A stretch of DNA of 64,000 nucleotides from Lachnoclostridium sp. (lineage in GTDB: Bacteria; Bacillota; Clostridia; Lachnospirales; Lachnospiraceae): contig JAMPEB010000001.1 in NCBI GenBank assembly GCA_023665475.1, positions 62,001 to 126,000 on the forward strand, in the 5' to 3' direction. Each line of letters starts with the position of its first letter. Positions within the stretch are counted from its first letter, which is position 1. A program made the translations under genes and the position numbers. Of the stretch, positions 36,086 through 44,264 are shown piece by piece. The notes beneath the pieces were generated by a model. The model searched no databases. It saw nothing but the letters and a program-made list of their open reading frames with translations, and was not told the origin of the DNA.

Positions 36086-36139
36086 AAGCAATCCCCCCTT
36101 TCCCGGTTTTACCCGTAGTCAGAGGGGCAAGATAGACTT

Positions 36140-36718
36140 TTAAAAATAAGTCACAATATCTGCGAGCCGGCGTTTGGGCACCACATAATCTTTATTGTCA
36201 TCCAGATAATACGAAAATTCCTCTCCCTGATACAATGGCACTATTGTGCTTTTATGAGAAGGATAGCCGAATGCTACCACTGTGTGCAGCTTTTGATTTT
36301 CCGTAAGTCCAAAAAGTTCAGACAGCTTCTGTTTATTGCAGGCGCCGATAATGCAGCTGCCTACCCCGTGATTCCATGCCGCCAAAGTCATATTCCCGAT
36401 AGCAAGACCCGCGTCCGTATCACAATCCCTGTTGATATCCAGATTCTCTACCACCGCAATGAACAGCACCGGCCATTCCCCTTCCTTAGGCTGTCCCAGC
36501 TCAGGAGGAAGCGCCGCCGCCCAGCGGGTATGCTCAAATACTTGCGCCACTCTGTTTTTCCCCTCCACTACAATATAGGAAAGGGGCTGTCTGTTAGCGG
36601 CGCTGGATGCAAGCCTCGCCGCCAACAGAATTTCGTCCACAATACTTTGGTCAATTTCCTTCTGTTCAAAACGCCTGTATGTACGGCGCGTCTCTAAAAG
36701 TTGCATCAGATTATCCAT
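36140..36718 (-). CDS. Nitroreductase-family flavoprotein
   Basis: A 192-residue protein, standard length for the FMN-dependent nitroreductase family. Visible marks are the N-terminal RRTYRRFEQKEID (FMN phosphate contact), AARLASSAANRQPLSYIVV and the late motif NHGVGSCIIGACN followed by LHTVVAFGYPSHK. It reduces nitro compounds, quinones or similar electrophiles with NAD(P)H; the physiological substrate is unknown. An extended -10 promoter overlapped by an inverted repeat lies just upstream. It is transcribed towards the truncated toxin copy with no terminator between. Confidence 0.9.
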   Translation of the reverse strand: MDNLMQLLETRRTYRRFEQKEIDQSIVDEILLAARLASSAANRQPLSYIVVEGKNRVAQVFEHTRWAAALPPELGQPKEGEWPVLFIAVVENLDINRDCDTDAGLAIGNMTLAAWNHGVGSCIIGACNKQKLSELFGLTENQKLHTVVAFGYPSHKSTIVPLYQGEEFSYYLDDNKDYVVPKRRLADIVTYF

Positions 36719-36739
36719 AAAAATTCCTCTCTTTCCTGT

Positions 36740-36763
36740 AATATGGTCTTATTATACCATATT
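36740..36763 (-). promoter_or_regulatory. Nitroreductase promoter overlapped by operator-like inverted repeat
   Basis: Arms AATATGGT and ACCATATT are separated by 8 bases and enclose a TGGTATAAT extended -10 element (TATAAT at 36751-36756). A repressor on this dyad would block the promoter; the regulator is unknown. Confidence 0.5.
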
Positions 36764-36854
36764 CAAAGTCCGCAAATCGAATGTTTTTTATCCGGTGATG
36801 ATAAGTTTTTCTTATATAAGTCTGTCATTGGCAGCTTTTCTACCTACTAAAGTT

Positions 36855-36902
36855 TAAAAAACCGAAACGGCTTTATGTCAATGGCATAAAACGGTTTCGG
36901 TT
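36855..36902 (-). terminator. Terminator downstream of the EamA gene
   Basis: On the minus strand AACCGAAAC pairs with GTTTCGGTT around a 22-base loop and is followed by TTTTTT. It lies 90 bases after the EamA stop. The rest of 36764-36992 shows nothing else supported. Confidence 0.75.
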
Positions 36903-36992
36903 AATAATGCAAACTTATATTTCAAAATTTCTGAACCAGTCATTAAAGCATTCATAAGATGCTTCTGAAAAATTATGGTTCCTCACAACAGC

Positions 36993-37868
36993 TTAATTTG
37001 AAAAAACCGCCATAATCAATGTTGCCGCCGTCATCAGACATAATCCCGTAAATGCTTTCGGACTCAATTTCTCATGAAAAATAAGAAATGAAAATAATAC
37101 CGTCACAAGAATACTCATTTTATCAATGGGAACAACTATGCTGACAATGCCGTTTTGAATTGCGTAGTAATAACAGAGCCATGATGCGCCGGTTGCAAGC
37201 CCCGACAAGGATATATAAAAAAGTTCTTTGCGGTTAACCTCCCTTATCTGCTTCTGTTTACCTTTCAGAAAAACAACAGCCCATGCCATCAATAACACCA
37301 CGCCTGTGCGCAATGCTGTTCCAAGGTTGGATTCCACACCTATGATACCCAATTTTGCAAGAATGGAGGTCATTGCCGCAAACACAGCGGAAAGCACGGC
37401 ATAAAACCTCCATCTTCCATTCACTTCTTTTTTCTCTGTCTGTCTCTTCTCCACCATTAAGAAAATTCCGACAGCAAGCGCCGATGTACAGCACAATTTC
37501 ACCAAAAGATGCTCCGTTTCCCCAAAACAGATTATCGCAAGGAGCACAGACAAAACGGTACTTGATTTATCAATGGGAACGACTTTGCTCACATCTCCCA
37601 TAGAAAGCGCTTTAAAATAACAAATCCATGACGCCCCGGTTGCAAGCCCCGACAGGATAAGAAACAGCAGGGATTTGGCTTCTATTTCCGTAATCCGGGC
37701 ATAGGAACCCACAAGAAACACCATAATCCATGAAAATAACAGGACGATAATGGTCCGTATTGCCGTAGCTACATCCGAATCCGTCTTTTTAATGCCGCAC
37801 TTGGCGAGGACAGAAGTCAATCCCGCAAAAAATGCCGATAAAACTGCCATAACCAGCCACATAACCAT
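36993..37868 (-). CDS. EamA/DMT-family transporter
   Basis: A 291-residue protein with ten hydrophobic helices arranged as two homologous halves of five. The second EamA repeat begins VLSAVFAAMTSILAKLGI and mirrors the first (VLSAFFAGLTSVLAKCGI), and the paired motifs LATGASWICYFKAL and LATGASWLCYYYAI are both present with VVPIDK after each. Such proteins export small metabolites; the substrate is unknown. The start has GGGAGG just upstream and lies 43 bases after pnp, with only a weak stem between, so read-through from pnp is possible. Confidence 0.9.
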   Translation of the reverse strand: MVMWLVMAVLSAFFAGLTSVLAKCGIKKTDSDVATAIRTIIVLLFSWIMVFLVGSYARITEIEAKSLLFLILSGLATGASWICYFKALSMGDVSKVVPIDKSSTVLSVLLAIICFGETEHLLVKLCCTSALAVGIFLMVEKRQTEKKEVNGRWRFYAVLSAVFAAMTSILAKLGIIGVESNLGTALRTGVVLLMAWAVVFLKGKQKQIREVNRKELFYISLSGLATGASWLCYYYAIQNGIVSIVVPIDKMSILVTVLFSFLIFHEKLSPKAFTGLCLMTAATLIMAVFSN

Positions 37869-37911
37869 GCGCCTCCCTAAACAGACTTTATGGCGGTGGA
37901 CATCTACTGTT

Positions 37912-40002
37912 TTACTGCTGCGCTACATCTTTCATGGAGAAGTTGATTCTGCCCATCTTATCCTTACCCATGCAGACTACCGTCACTACATCGCCCAAGG
38001 TAAGCACATCCTCCACGCGGTTGATTCTCTCCTTGGCAATCTTGGAAATATGAACCATGCCTTCCTTGCCGGGAGCAAACTCCACAAAGGCGCCGAATTC
38101 TTTAATACTTACAACTTTACCCTTGAAAATCTGACCGGTCTCAAACTCGGTAGTGATAATCTTAACCATCTCCACTGCCTTGTCCATCATTTCCTTATCC
38201 GTGCCGCAGATAGACACCTGTCCGTCATCCGTAATGTCTATCTTTACGCCGGTACGCGCAATAATCTCATTGATAGTCTTTCCTCTCTGACCAACCACAT
38301 CACCGATTTTCTCCGGGTCAATCTGAACGGAGATAATCTTGGGCGCATATTGGTTCACCTCAGGTCTGGGTGCTGCAATAGCGGGCTTCATACAATTGTC
38401 CATAATGAACAGTCTTGCCTCACGGCATCTTGCAATAGCGCCTTCCACGATGGGTCTGGTCAGACCGTGAATCTTAATATCCATCTGGATTGCCGTGATG
38501 CCGTCCGTGGTACCTGTCACCTTGAAGTCCATATCGCCAAAGAAATCTTCCAAGCCCTGAATATCGGTAAGCAGGACAAAATCATCATCCGTATCCCCTG
38601 TCACAAGACCGCAGGAGATTCCTGCCACCATCTTTTTGATGGGAACGCCTGCTGCCATTAAGGACATGCAGGAAGCGCAGGTGGAAGCCATAGAAGTGGA
38701 ACCGTTGGACTCGAAGGTCTCGGATACCGTACGGATTGCATAGGGGAATTCCTCCTCGCTGGGAAGCATGGGAAGAAGCGCCCTCTCCGCCAATGCGCCG
38801 TGACCGATTTCCCTTCTTCCGGGTCCGCGGGAAGGCTTTGTCTCACCTACGGAATAGGAAGGGAAATTATAATGATGCATGTATCTCTTGCTCACTTCAT
38901 TTTCATCCAACCCGTCAATTTTCTGCTGCTCGGACAAAGGAGCCAGAGTACATACATTACAGATCTGGGTCTGTCCGCGGGTAAACATAGCGGAGCCATG
39001 TACTCGGGGAATGATATCCACCTCCGCTGCCAGAGGACGAATCTGCGTAATCTCACGACCGTCGGGTCTCTTGTGATCCTTTAAAATCATCTTGCGGACA
39101 GTCTTTTTCTCGTACTGGTAAACAGCCTCTCCCAAGATGGCAAGCCACTCCTCATTCTCGGCAAAAGCCTCCTCCAGCTTTTCCGTAATCACGCGGATGT
39201 TTTCCTCACGAACCTGTTTTTCATCGGTAAATACCGCTTTCTCCATCTCCTCGGGAGGTACGATTTTCTTAATCTCTTCAAACATCTCCGCAGGAATTGC
39301 GCAGCTCTCGTATGCATGCTTCTTTTTGCCGTTCTCCGCAACAATCTTGTCAATAAAAGCAATAATGGTCTGATTAATTTCATGGGCTTTATAAATAGCC
39401 TCAATCATCTTTGCCTCGGGAACCTCGTTTGCGCCTGCTTCAATCATAATTACCTTTTCTCTGGTAGATGCAACGGTCAGGTTCAAATCCCCCTTTTTCC
39501 ACTGCTCCTGAGAAGGGTTGACAATCAACTCTCCGTCAATCATACCCATCTGGGTCATCGCACAGGGACCGTCAAAGGGGATGTCCGAAATACAGGTTGC
39601 AATGGCGGCGCCGATCATAGCCACCAATTCGGGACGGCACTCAGGGTCAACGCTCATTACCAGATTGTTCAGGGTGACATCATTGCGGTAATCCTTAGGA
39701 AACAGGGGGCGCATGGGTCTGTCAATCACACGGCTGGTAAGAATCGCATTTTCGCTCGCCTTTCCCTCTCTCTTATTAAATCCGCCGGGAATCTTGCCCA
39801 CAGCATACATTTTTTCCTCATATTCAACGCTTAAAGGGAAAAAGTCAATGCCCTCTCTGGGCTTCTCGGATGCTGTCGCGGTACATAATACCGTGGTGTC
39901 GCCATAGTGCATAAACGCACAGCCGTTTGCCTGTTTTCCTACACGGTTAATGTCAACCTTCAGGGTGCGTCCGGCAAGTTCCAATTCATAACTCTGATAC
40001 AT
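37912..40002 (-). CDS. pnp: Polyribonucleotide nucleotidyltransferase (PNPase)
   Basis: The start at ATG 40002 (MYQSYELELAGR) has GGAGG five bases upstream; the open frame to 40152 covers the leader hairpin and is not coding. The 696 residues are the normal family length. Two RNase PH domains flank a helical domain (first with VDRPMRPLFPKDYR, second with PTRGQTQICN-type core FTRGQTQICNVC and GDTDDDF-like catalytic acid), followed by KH (VVGQRGKTINEI) and S1 (GKVVSIKEFGAFVEF) RNA-binding domains. It degrades RNA 3' to 5' using phosphate. It follows rpsO, as in most bacteria. Confidence 0.98.
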   Translation of the reverse strand: MYQSYELELAGRTLKVDINRVGKQANGCAFMHYGDTTVLCTATASEKPREGIDFFPLSVEYEEKMYAVGKIPGGFNKREGKASENAILTSRVIDRPMRPLFPKDYRNDVTLNNLVMSVDPECRPELVAMIGAAIATCISDIPFDGPCAMTQMGMIDGELIVNPSQEQWKKGDLNLTVASTREKVIMIEAGANEVPEAKMIEAIYKAHEINQTIIAFIDKIVAENGKKKHAYESCAIPAEMFEEIKKIVPPEEMEKAVFTDEKQVREENIRVITEKLEEAFAENEEWLAILGEAVYQYEKKTVRKMILKDHKRPDGREITQIRPLAAEVDIIPRVHGSAMFTRGQTQICNVCTLAPLSEQQKIDGLDENEVSKRYMHHYNFPSYSVGETKPSRGPGRREIGHGALAERALLPMLPSEEEFPYAIRTVSETFESNGSTSMASTCASCMSLMAAGVPIKKMVAGISCGLVTGDTDDDFVLLTDIQGLEDFFGDMDFKVTGTTDGITAIQMDIKIHGLTRPIVEGAIARCREARLFIMDNCMKPAIAAPRPEVNQYAPKIISVQIDPEKIGDVVGQRGKTINEIIARTGVKIDITDDGQVSICGTDKEMMDKAVEMVKIITTEFETGQIFKGKVVSIKEFGAFVEFAPGKEGMVHISKIAKERINRVEDVLTLGDVVTVVCMGKDKMGRINFSMKDVAQQ

Positions 40003-40048
40003 ATTGTCCTCCATTCCACCGCTTCCTGCGGTAATTGTATTTTTATCA

Positions 40049-40128
40049 GGAACAGAAGTACCGAAACTACTGAAAAGAGCGGGACCTTTCCTGTTCTTTT
40101 CAGCGGTCTCGGGTAGACCTTCTGTTCC
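40049..40128 (-). promoter_or_regulatory. Long stem-loop in the pnp leader
   Basis: An 80-nt hairpin: GGAACAGAAG pairs with CTTCTGTTCC, CCGAGAC with GTTTCGG, and CTGAAAAGA with TCTTTTCAG near the tip. Its base is 46 bases from the pnp start. Shape and place recall the RNase III site through which PNPase autoregulates in E. coli; function here is inferred. Confidence 0.7.
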
Positions 40129-40150
40129 ATAGTTGCCAAAATAACGGAAC

Positions 40151-40185
40151 AAAAAGCGGAGTGCAAAAATAATCTTACACTCCGC
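40151..40185 (-). terminator. rpsO terminator
   Basis: An 8-bp stem (GCGGAGTG with CACTCCGC, minus strand order) with a 14-base loop is followed by TTTTTGTT, six bases after the rpsO stop. Read-through would give an rpsO-pnp transcript. Confidence 0.75.
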
Positions 40186-40191
40186 CCCATC

Positions 40192-40458
40192 TTATTTTCT
40201 TAAACCAAGTCTTGCAATCAAAGCACGATATCTTTCGATATCTTTCTTCTTCAGGTAATCCAAAAGACCGCGTCTCTGACCTACCATCTTTAACATACCG
40301 CGGCGTGAATGATGATCCTTGGGATTCTCCTTCAAATGCTCGGTAAGCTCTTGGATTCTTGCAGTCAGAACAGCCACCTGTACCTCAGGTGAACCGGTGT
40401 CGCCGGGCGTTCTGGCATACTCGTTCATAATTGCTGTTTTCTTTTCTTTAGAAATCAT
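40192..40458 (-). CDS. rpsO: 30S ribosomal protein S15
   Basis: An 88-residue protein with the family motifs [42 protein letters not shown] and [12 protein letters not shown]. It binds the central domain of 16S rRNA early in 30S assembly. The start has GGAGG upstream. The roughly 80-nt leader contains a GACAC/GTGTC stem and GC-rich interior, a candidate S15 autoregulatory structure, since S15 represses its own mRNA in several bacteria. Confidence 0.98.
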   Translation of the reverse strand: MISKEKKTAIMNEYARTPGDTGSPEVQVAVLTARIQELTEHLKENPKDHHSRRGMLKMVGQRRGLLDYLKKKDIERYRALIARLGLRK

Positions 40459-40547
40459 GTTTCTTTCCTCCTATTCTGATAACCGCCTGACACCAAGACC
40501 GGGTCGGAGTGTCCCAAATCTGAGCATCGGCTGACTCACACTTAAAC

Positions 40548-40576
40548 ATCATAACACAGTTTGAGAACATTGTAAA
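40548..40576 (-). promoter_or_regulatory. rpsO promoter
   Basis: TTTACA and TATGAT with a 17-base spacer on the minus strand, giving a leader of about 80 nt. Confidence 0.7.
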
Positions 40577-40596
40577 CACTTAATTTTTCACCGGCT

Positions 40597-41520
40597 TTAC
40601 CAGCTCTTTTTCAGTCTCATATCCCAATCAAGGCTATAGGGACCGTCCTCCATTTTGTTCAACATTTCATAACACTGATAACGCCGCATGGTAGGTGAAT
40701 TTTCCGAAAGTCCGGGGTCGCTCTGCCAGAACTGGTATCCCAGCATATAGGAATTCACCAATTCCTCCCAGGAATCGTACTTTTTCTGCAGTTTAAGGGA
40801 ATTTTCCAGAGATTTTTCCATGGCTTCCTCATAACTCATGTATCCGCAGACATAAAAATCCGCATACAATTGGTTGACCCTGCACAAATCCCATGCGGCA
40901 ATAGCCTCCTCACCCTCTCCTCCCTGATAAAGAGCATAGACTATCACATATCGGAACAGGTTTTCCTTGATGCCCGAATTTTCAAGAGCCTGTACAAATT
41001 CCTCTTCCGTCATGGAAAGCATATCCTGCTTTTCCAGTTCTTCCAGACATTCACGGTACACTTTCCTGTGCCCTTCCTTTTGAAGCTGCTCCACAGTCTC
41101 AAGGGCGGTCTCCCTGTCCCTTATACTCCAACTGCTCCGCAGGGAATTTTGAACCAGCTTCTGATAGTCCTCCGTGATTTCCTCTCCGCCCACTATTCTC
41201 CATTCCCCGCCGTTGTTGTATGTGAGAGGCGCATAAGTGGCGTTAAACCATAGAACGGTATCCGGCAGTTCTTCTATGCCGTTCCCCGCATCTTCCAAAA
41301 GCTGTGCCATGACTGGCTTTGTTTCTTTCCCGTCGTCGGCGCTTTGGGATGGCTCCTCCCCTGTCGTCTCCTGCGTTTTTGTATCATCTTTCTCATTTCC
41401 CGTCCGAAAACCGCATCCCGATACAAAACAGGTCAAGGCAACAGTCATGGAAAATAAGCCCAGACTTCTGAAAATCTTCTTTATTTTATTGGTTGTAATA
41501 TGCCGACAAATCAATTCCAT
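40597..41520 (-). CDS. Predicted lipoprotein, unknown function
   Basis: A 307-residue protein with a signal peptide ending in a lipobox CFVSGC, lipidated Cys at 36, followed by a Lys/Glu/Thr/Asp-rich linker and a helical, Glu-rich domain. I recognise no family. The C-terminal part (WEELVNSYMLGYQFWQ, MRRYQCYEML) resembles proteins annotated as DUF1266-like in Clostridia, but this is a weak impression. ATG 41520 has AAAGGAGGT 11 bases upstream, so it overlaps the end of the upstream lipoprotein by 35 bases; the pair is co-transcribed. Confidence 0.65.
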   Translation of the reverse strand: MELICRHITTNKIKKIFRSLGLFSMTVALTCFVSGCGFRTGNEKDDTKTQETTGEEPSQSADDGKETKPVMAQLLEDAGNGIEELPDTVLWFNATYAPLTYNNGGEWRIVGGEEITEDYQKLVQNSLRSSWSIRDRETALETVEQLQKEGHRKVYRECLEELEKQDMLSMTEEEFVQALENSGIKENLFRYVIVYALYQGGEGEEAIAAWDLCRVNQLYADFYVCGYMSYEEAMEKSLENSLKLQKKYDSWEELVNSYMLGYQFWQSDPGLSENSPTMRRYQCYEMLNKMEDGPYSLDWDMRLKKSW

Positions 41521-42928
41521 AAGCTGTCTCCACCTCCTTTATCAGCGTATTGGTTGCATCATCATATTCGTTACTTGATAAAGTAATCCGGCAGTTTAAG
41601 GCATAATTTCCGTCCACTCTGATGCGGCAGAATACAATCGTACCAAAAGTATATTCTTCTGTCATGGTATTTTTTTCCTCGTAGAGAAGAGCCGCCTGTA
41701 CTGCCTCTCTATAACCGGCAATCGGTTCTATGCTGCTGCTTCGGACAATGCGGTATCTGTCCGTATATTCCGTATACTGCTTCCGCCTGCTCTCAAGATC
41801 CTCTTCAAGCTCCTCCATAAAACGCCCGCTGCCTATTTCTTCCAGTGCTGCCGCCACCGTAACGCCATGCATGGAGGAATCGGCGCGGCTTTCCCGAACG
41901 CTGACTTTCCATCCCATAGGCAGTATAATGGGACATTCCTTCTCTTTCCTGTAAGAGACAAGAGTCGTCGTTCCGAGATACTGGTATCCCTCCAACTTTT
42001 CCAATGCCCTTTCCCCTGACTGCGGCTCATACACATCCTGCATTTTTTCTTTTCTCTCCTTATCGGCGGTCAGCCAGTCGCCGTCCGGCTGCAGGGTATC
42101 CAGACTGATACCGTAACATCCGCCCAATTCCTTCAAGACCCGGCTTGTCTCCTTATCCACTCCGTTTTCCTGTATTTCCACATCCCACATAACACAGGCT
42201 GTCTCACTCTGAAAATCCAGATAAAAAAATTTCGTCACTTTGTAGGGCTGCCCATATATATCCTCTTTCGTCGCTGTCACCAGTTGGTATCTGTCGTCCC
42301 CCTTCTCCATCACCTGACTCACCTGTATGCCATTATACCCTGACGATTCCGTTTCCCAGAATTCCAGCGCAACTCTCACGCGGATATTCAGTAATTCATA
42401 TACGGAAAGATGTTCTGTGCTGGCCGCGGAGGCAGAATAGTTCAGTCCGTGCTCAAGACCATGGACATTCCCGTTCCCAATACTGCTTCCTTTTAATATG
42501 TAAGCGTCATAGAGGGTTTTGTCTCCGTAATAATCCTCTATGGAAGCTTTCTCTACATATTGCAGCTGCGCCAGTTCCTCCTCAGACCACTCCGGCATTT
42601 CTCCCACAGTGAACTCGTTCACTGGGAACAATTCGTCCGAAGCCGTCTGCTTATCCGAATCTGTCGGGATGTCGGAGTCAATCGCGGTGTCCGAATCCGT
42701 CGGACTGTTCATATCTACCGAATTATTTATGTCCGTTGCATTATCCATATCCGTCAAGTTGTCCGTCGAACCGTTTGCTTCTATCGAAGCGTCCGTCTGC
42801 ACCTGATTGTTCGGATTTTCTTTTGCATCCGTACCGGTCGTACCGTTGGCACAGCCCGCAAGCACAATCGTCATCAGAACGACAAATATCCGTAAGAACC
42901 ACACCTTCTGTTGTTTAATCCGGTTCAT
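41486..42928 (-). CDS. Predicted lipoprotein with Asp/Thr/Asn repeat linker
   Basis: About 480 residues from ATG 42928, which has AAGGAGAG eight bases upstream; the frame to 42982 lacks one. The lipobox VLAGC puts the lipidated Cys at 26. Residues about 45-95 are a low-complexity linker of D-N/S/T units (TDMDNATDINNSVDMNS and similar), then a globular domain with no recognised family that includes two beta-rich halves (YQLVTATKEDIYGQPYKVT and YNLV-type strands). It is attached to the outer face of the membrane. Coupled to a second lipoprotein downstream, suggesting a shared surface function. Confidence 0.65.
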   Translation of the reverse strand: MNRIKQQKVWFLRIFVVLMTIVLAGCANGTTGTDAKENPNNQVQTDASIEANGSTDNLTDMDNATDINNSVDMNSPTDSDTAIDSDIPTDSDKQTASDELFPVNEFTVGEMPEWSEEELAQLQYVEKASIEDYYGDKTLYDAYILKGSSIGNGNVHGLEHGLNYSASAASTEHLSVYELLNIRVRVALEFWETESSGYNGIQVSQVMEKGDDRYQLVTATKEDIYGQPYKVTKFFYLDFQSETACVMWDVEIQENGVDKETSRVLKELGGCYGISLDTLQPDGDWLTADKERKEKMQDVYEPQSGERALEKLEGYQYLGTTTLVSYRKEKECPIILPMGWKVSVRESRADSSMHGVTVAAALEEIGSGRFMEELEEDLESRRKQYTEYTDRYRIVRSSSIEPIAGYREAVQAALLYEEKNTMTEEYTFGTIVFCRIRVDGNYALNCRITLSSNEYDDATNTLIKEVETAYGIDLSAYYNQ

Positions 42929-43009
42929 TCTCTTCTCTCCTTCTCTGCAAAATTCTGCCTCCGCAAACTCACTATTTTCCACTCATTTCTATTATCATGC
43001 ATAAACAAT

Positions 43010-43034
43010 GGGCAGCACGCCCTGCGAACTGCCC
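43010..43034 (-). terminator. Possible terminator after the NlpC/P60 gene
   Basis: On the minus strand GGGCAG pairs with CTGCCC around a 13-base GC-rich loop, followed by ATTGTTTAT. Weak T-tract. Confidence 0.4.
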
Positions 43035-43064
43035 GTTGCTTATAAAGGGGGATACCCGCCTTAT

Positions 43065-44111
43065 TTAATCATAAATCACTCTCACCGCTTTTACCGGCGT
43101 TCTGTAATTATACTTACTGATTTTAATGCCGGTAGTCGGGCTGCTTGCCTGAATGACTTTTCCGCCGCCGATATAAATCGCCACATGATTGATGGTGCCG
43201 GAGCCGTCTGCATAGAATACCAAATCTCCGGGCTTCATGTCCGAAAACTTAATCTTGGTCCCGTCATTAGCCTGCGCTCTGGAAGTACGGCTCAAATTAA
43301 TGTTAAACTTCTTGAATACGCTCATAACAAAGCCGGAACAATCCGCACCCTTTGTTAAGCTGGTTCCGCCCCACACATAGGGATTTCCCACAAACTGCTT
43401 TGCATATTCCACCAAATCCACGCGGATGTCCGAAACACCCTGACCATACAGAAGTTCCGTCATGGTAATGGCAGTGTCAAGCTTCTCCTCCACAGCCACA
43501 TATTCCTCTGACACATAAGCTTCCACACCGTCAAGGGATACCTTTATCCAGCCATTGTCCAAGGTTTCTACAAATTCAAGCTCCTCGCCTTTGAGTACCT
43601 GAGTCATGACCTTGCTATTTTTGTCGGGCTCCTCTCTGACATTCAGTCCGTCCACCTGCGCCACTGCCACAGTGCGCACTAATTCTTTCGCTTTTATCTT
43701 GGCATCCGGTCCGGTCAACAGATATTCCAGACTCACATAGCCTTCCACCTCGCCGGACTGGATATAAGCCCATCCGTCCAATGTTTCCAATATTTCACAT
43801 GCCGCATTCTTGGGAAGCTTTCCCACAAGTTTTCCCGCTGTAGAAGCCTCTGCACGAACATTTAAATTGCCGCTTTCCACATTGGCGATGCCAATATCCG
43901 TATAGCCCCACAGCGCTCCTTTTGCCTGCTCTGCCAGCGCTACATACTCCTCGGTGGTAAGACTCTTCTGCTCCATAATGGATACCACACCCGCCGACTG
44001 CAACAGACTGCTGCTTTCTGCGGCAGATACCGTTAGCGGCTGACATGCGATACACATAAGCAGTCCTGCCGATACCACCCACGCCCCTCTTATCATTTTT
44101 CTATATGTCAT
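43065..44111 (-). CDS. Secreted SH3-NlpC/P60 peptidoglycan endopeptidase
   Basis: The start is ATG 44111, with AAAGGATG upstream; the frame to 44162 covers the WalR-type box region. The 348-residue product has a signal peptide cleaved after VSA (about 31). Two bacterial SH3 domains follow: the first around VRAEASTAGKLVGKLP, the second around LNVREEPDKNSKVMTQVLKG. The C-terminal NlpC/P60 domain has catalytic Cys at about 258 (GADCSGF) and His at about 308 (INHVAIY), with a further polar residue expected in KVIQASS. Such enzymes cut the D-Glu to diamino-acid bond of stem peptides during wall growth or separation. A consensus promoter and a WalR-type site lie upstream. Confidence 0.93.
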   Translation of the reverse strand: MTYRKMIRGAWVVSAGLLMCIACQPLTVSAAESSSLLQSAGVVSIMEQKSLTTEEYVALAEQAKGALWGYTDIGIANVESGNLNVRAEASTAGKLVGKLPKNAACEILETLDGWAYIQSGEVEGYVSLEYLLTGPDAKIKAKELVRTVAVAQVDGLNVREEPDKNSKVMTQVLKGEELEFVETLDNGWIKVSLDGVEAYVSEEYVAVEEKLDTAITMTELLYGQGVSDIRVDLVEYAKQFVGNPYVWGGTSLTKGADCSGFVMSVFKKFNINLSRTSRAQANDGTKIKFSDMKPGDLVFYADGSGTINHVAIYIGGGKVIQASSPTTGIKISKYNYRTPVKAVRVIYD

Positions 44112-44170
44112 ACCTACATCCTTTTCTTTTGCGATTATTCGTCCCTTAGTTACAGAAATCATACGATTAT

Positions 44171-44187
44171 ATTACAATTTTGTTACA
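44171..44187 (-). promoter_or_regulatory. WalR-type binding site
   Basis: TGTAAC-N5-TGTAAT on the minus strand fits the WalR direct repeat TGTWAH-N5-TGTWAH exactly. It is part of a larger dyad (TTATATTACA and TGTAATATAA). It lies just downstream of the predicted transcription start, the position found at WalR-repressed genes. Confidence 0.6.
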
Positions 44188-44197
44188 TGTAATATAA

Positions 44198-44226
44198 ATT
44201 ATACCCATTTCCTCGCTGTCTGTCAA
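44198..44226 (-). promoter_or_regulatory. Consensus sigma-A promoter of the NlpC/P60 gene
   Basis: Perfect TTGACA and TATAAT with a 17-base spacer on the minus strand, about 85 bases before ATG 44111. Confidence 0.85.
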
Positions 44227-44264
44227 CTATTTCCACGATTTTTCCAATAATTTCTACCGAAAGC

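Larger units (their letters stand above)
35878..36129. repeat. 252-bp direct repeat, copy 2 (truncated on the toxin-promoter side)
   Basis: Identical to 35351-35602. Its right edge falls within the leader hairpin arm, which then has no partner, and ends 10 bases from the nitroreductase stop codon. Confidence 0.95.

Noticed and set aside
35351-36129. Insertion sequence or composite transposon
   Set aside because: The repeats are direct, contain a toxin module and have no transposase or terminal inverted repeats.
40003-40152. N-terminal extension of pnp by 50 codons
   Set aside because: It lies in the leader hairpin; the ATG at 40002 has GGAGG at ideal distance and gives the normal PNPase length.
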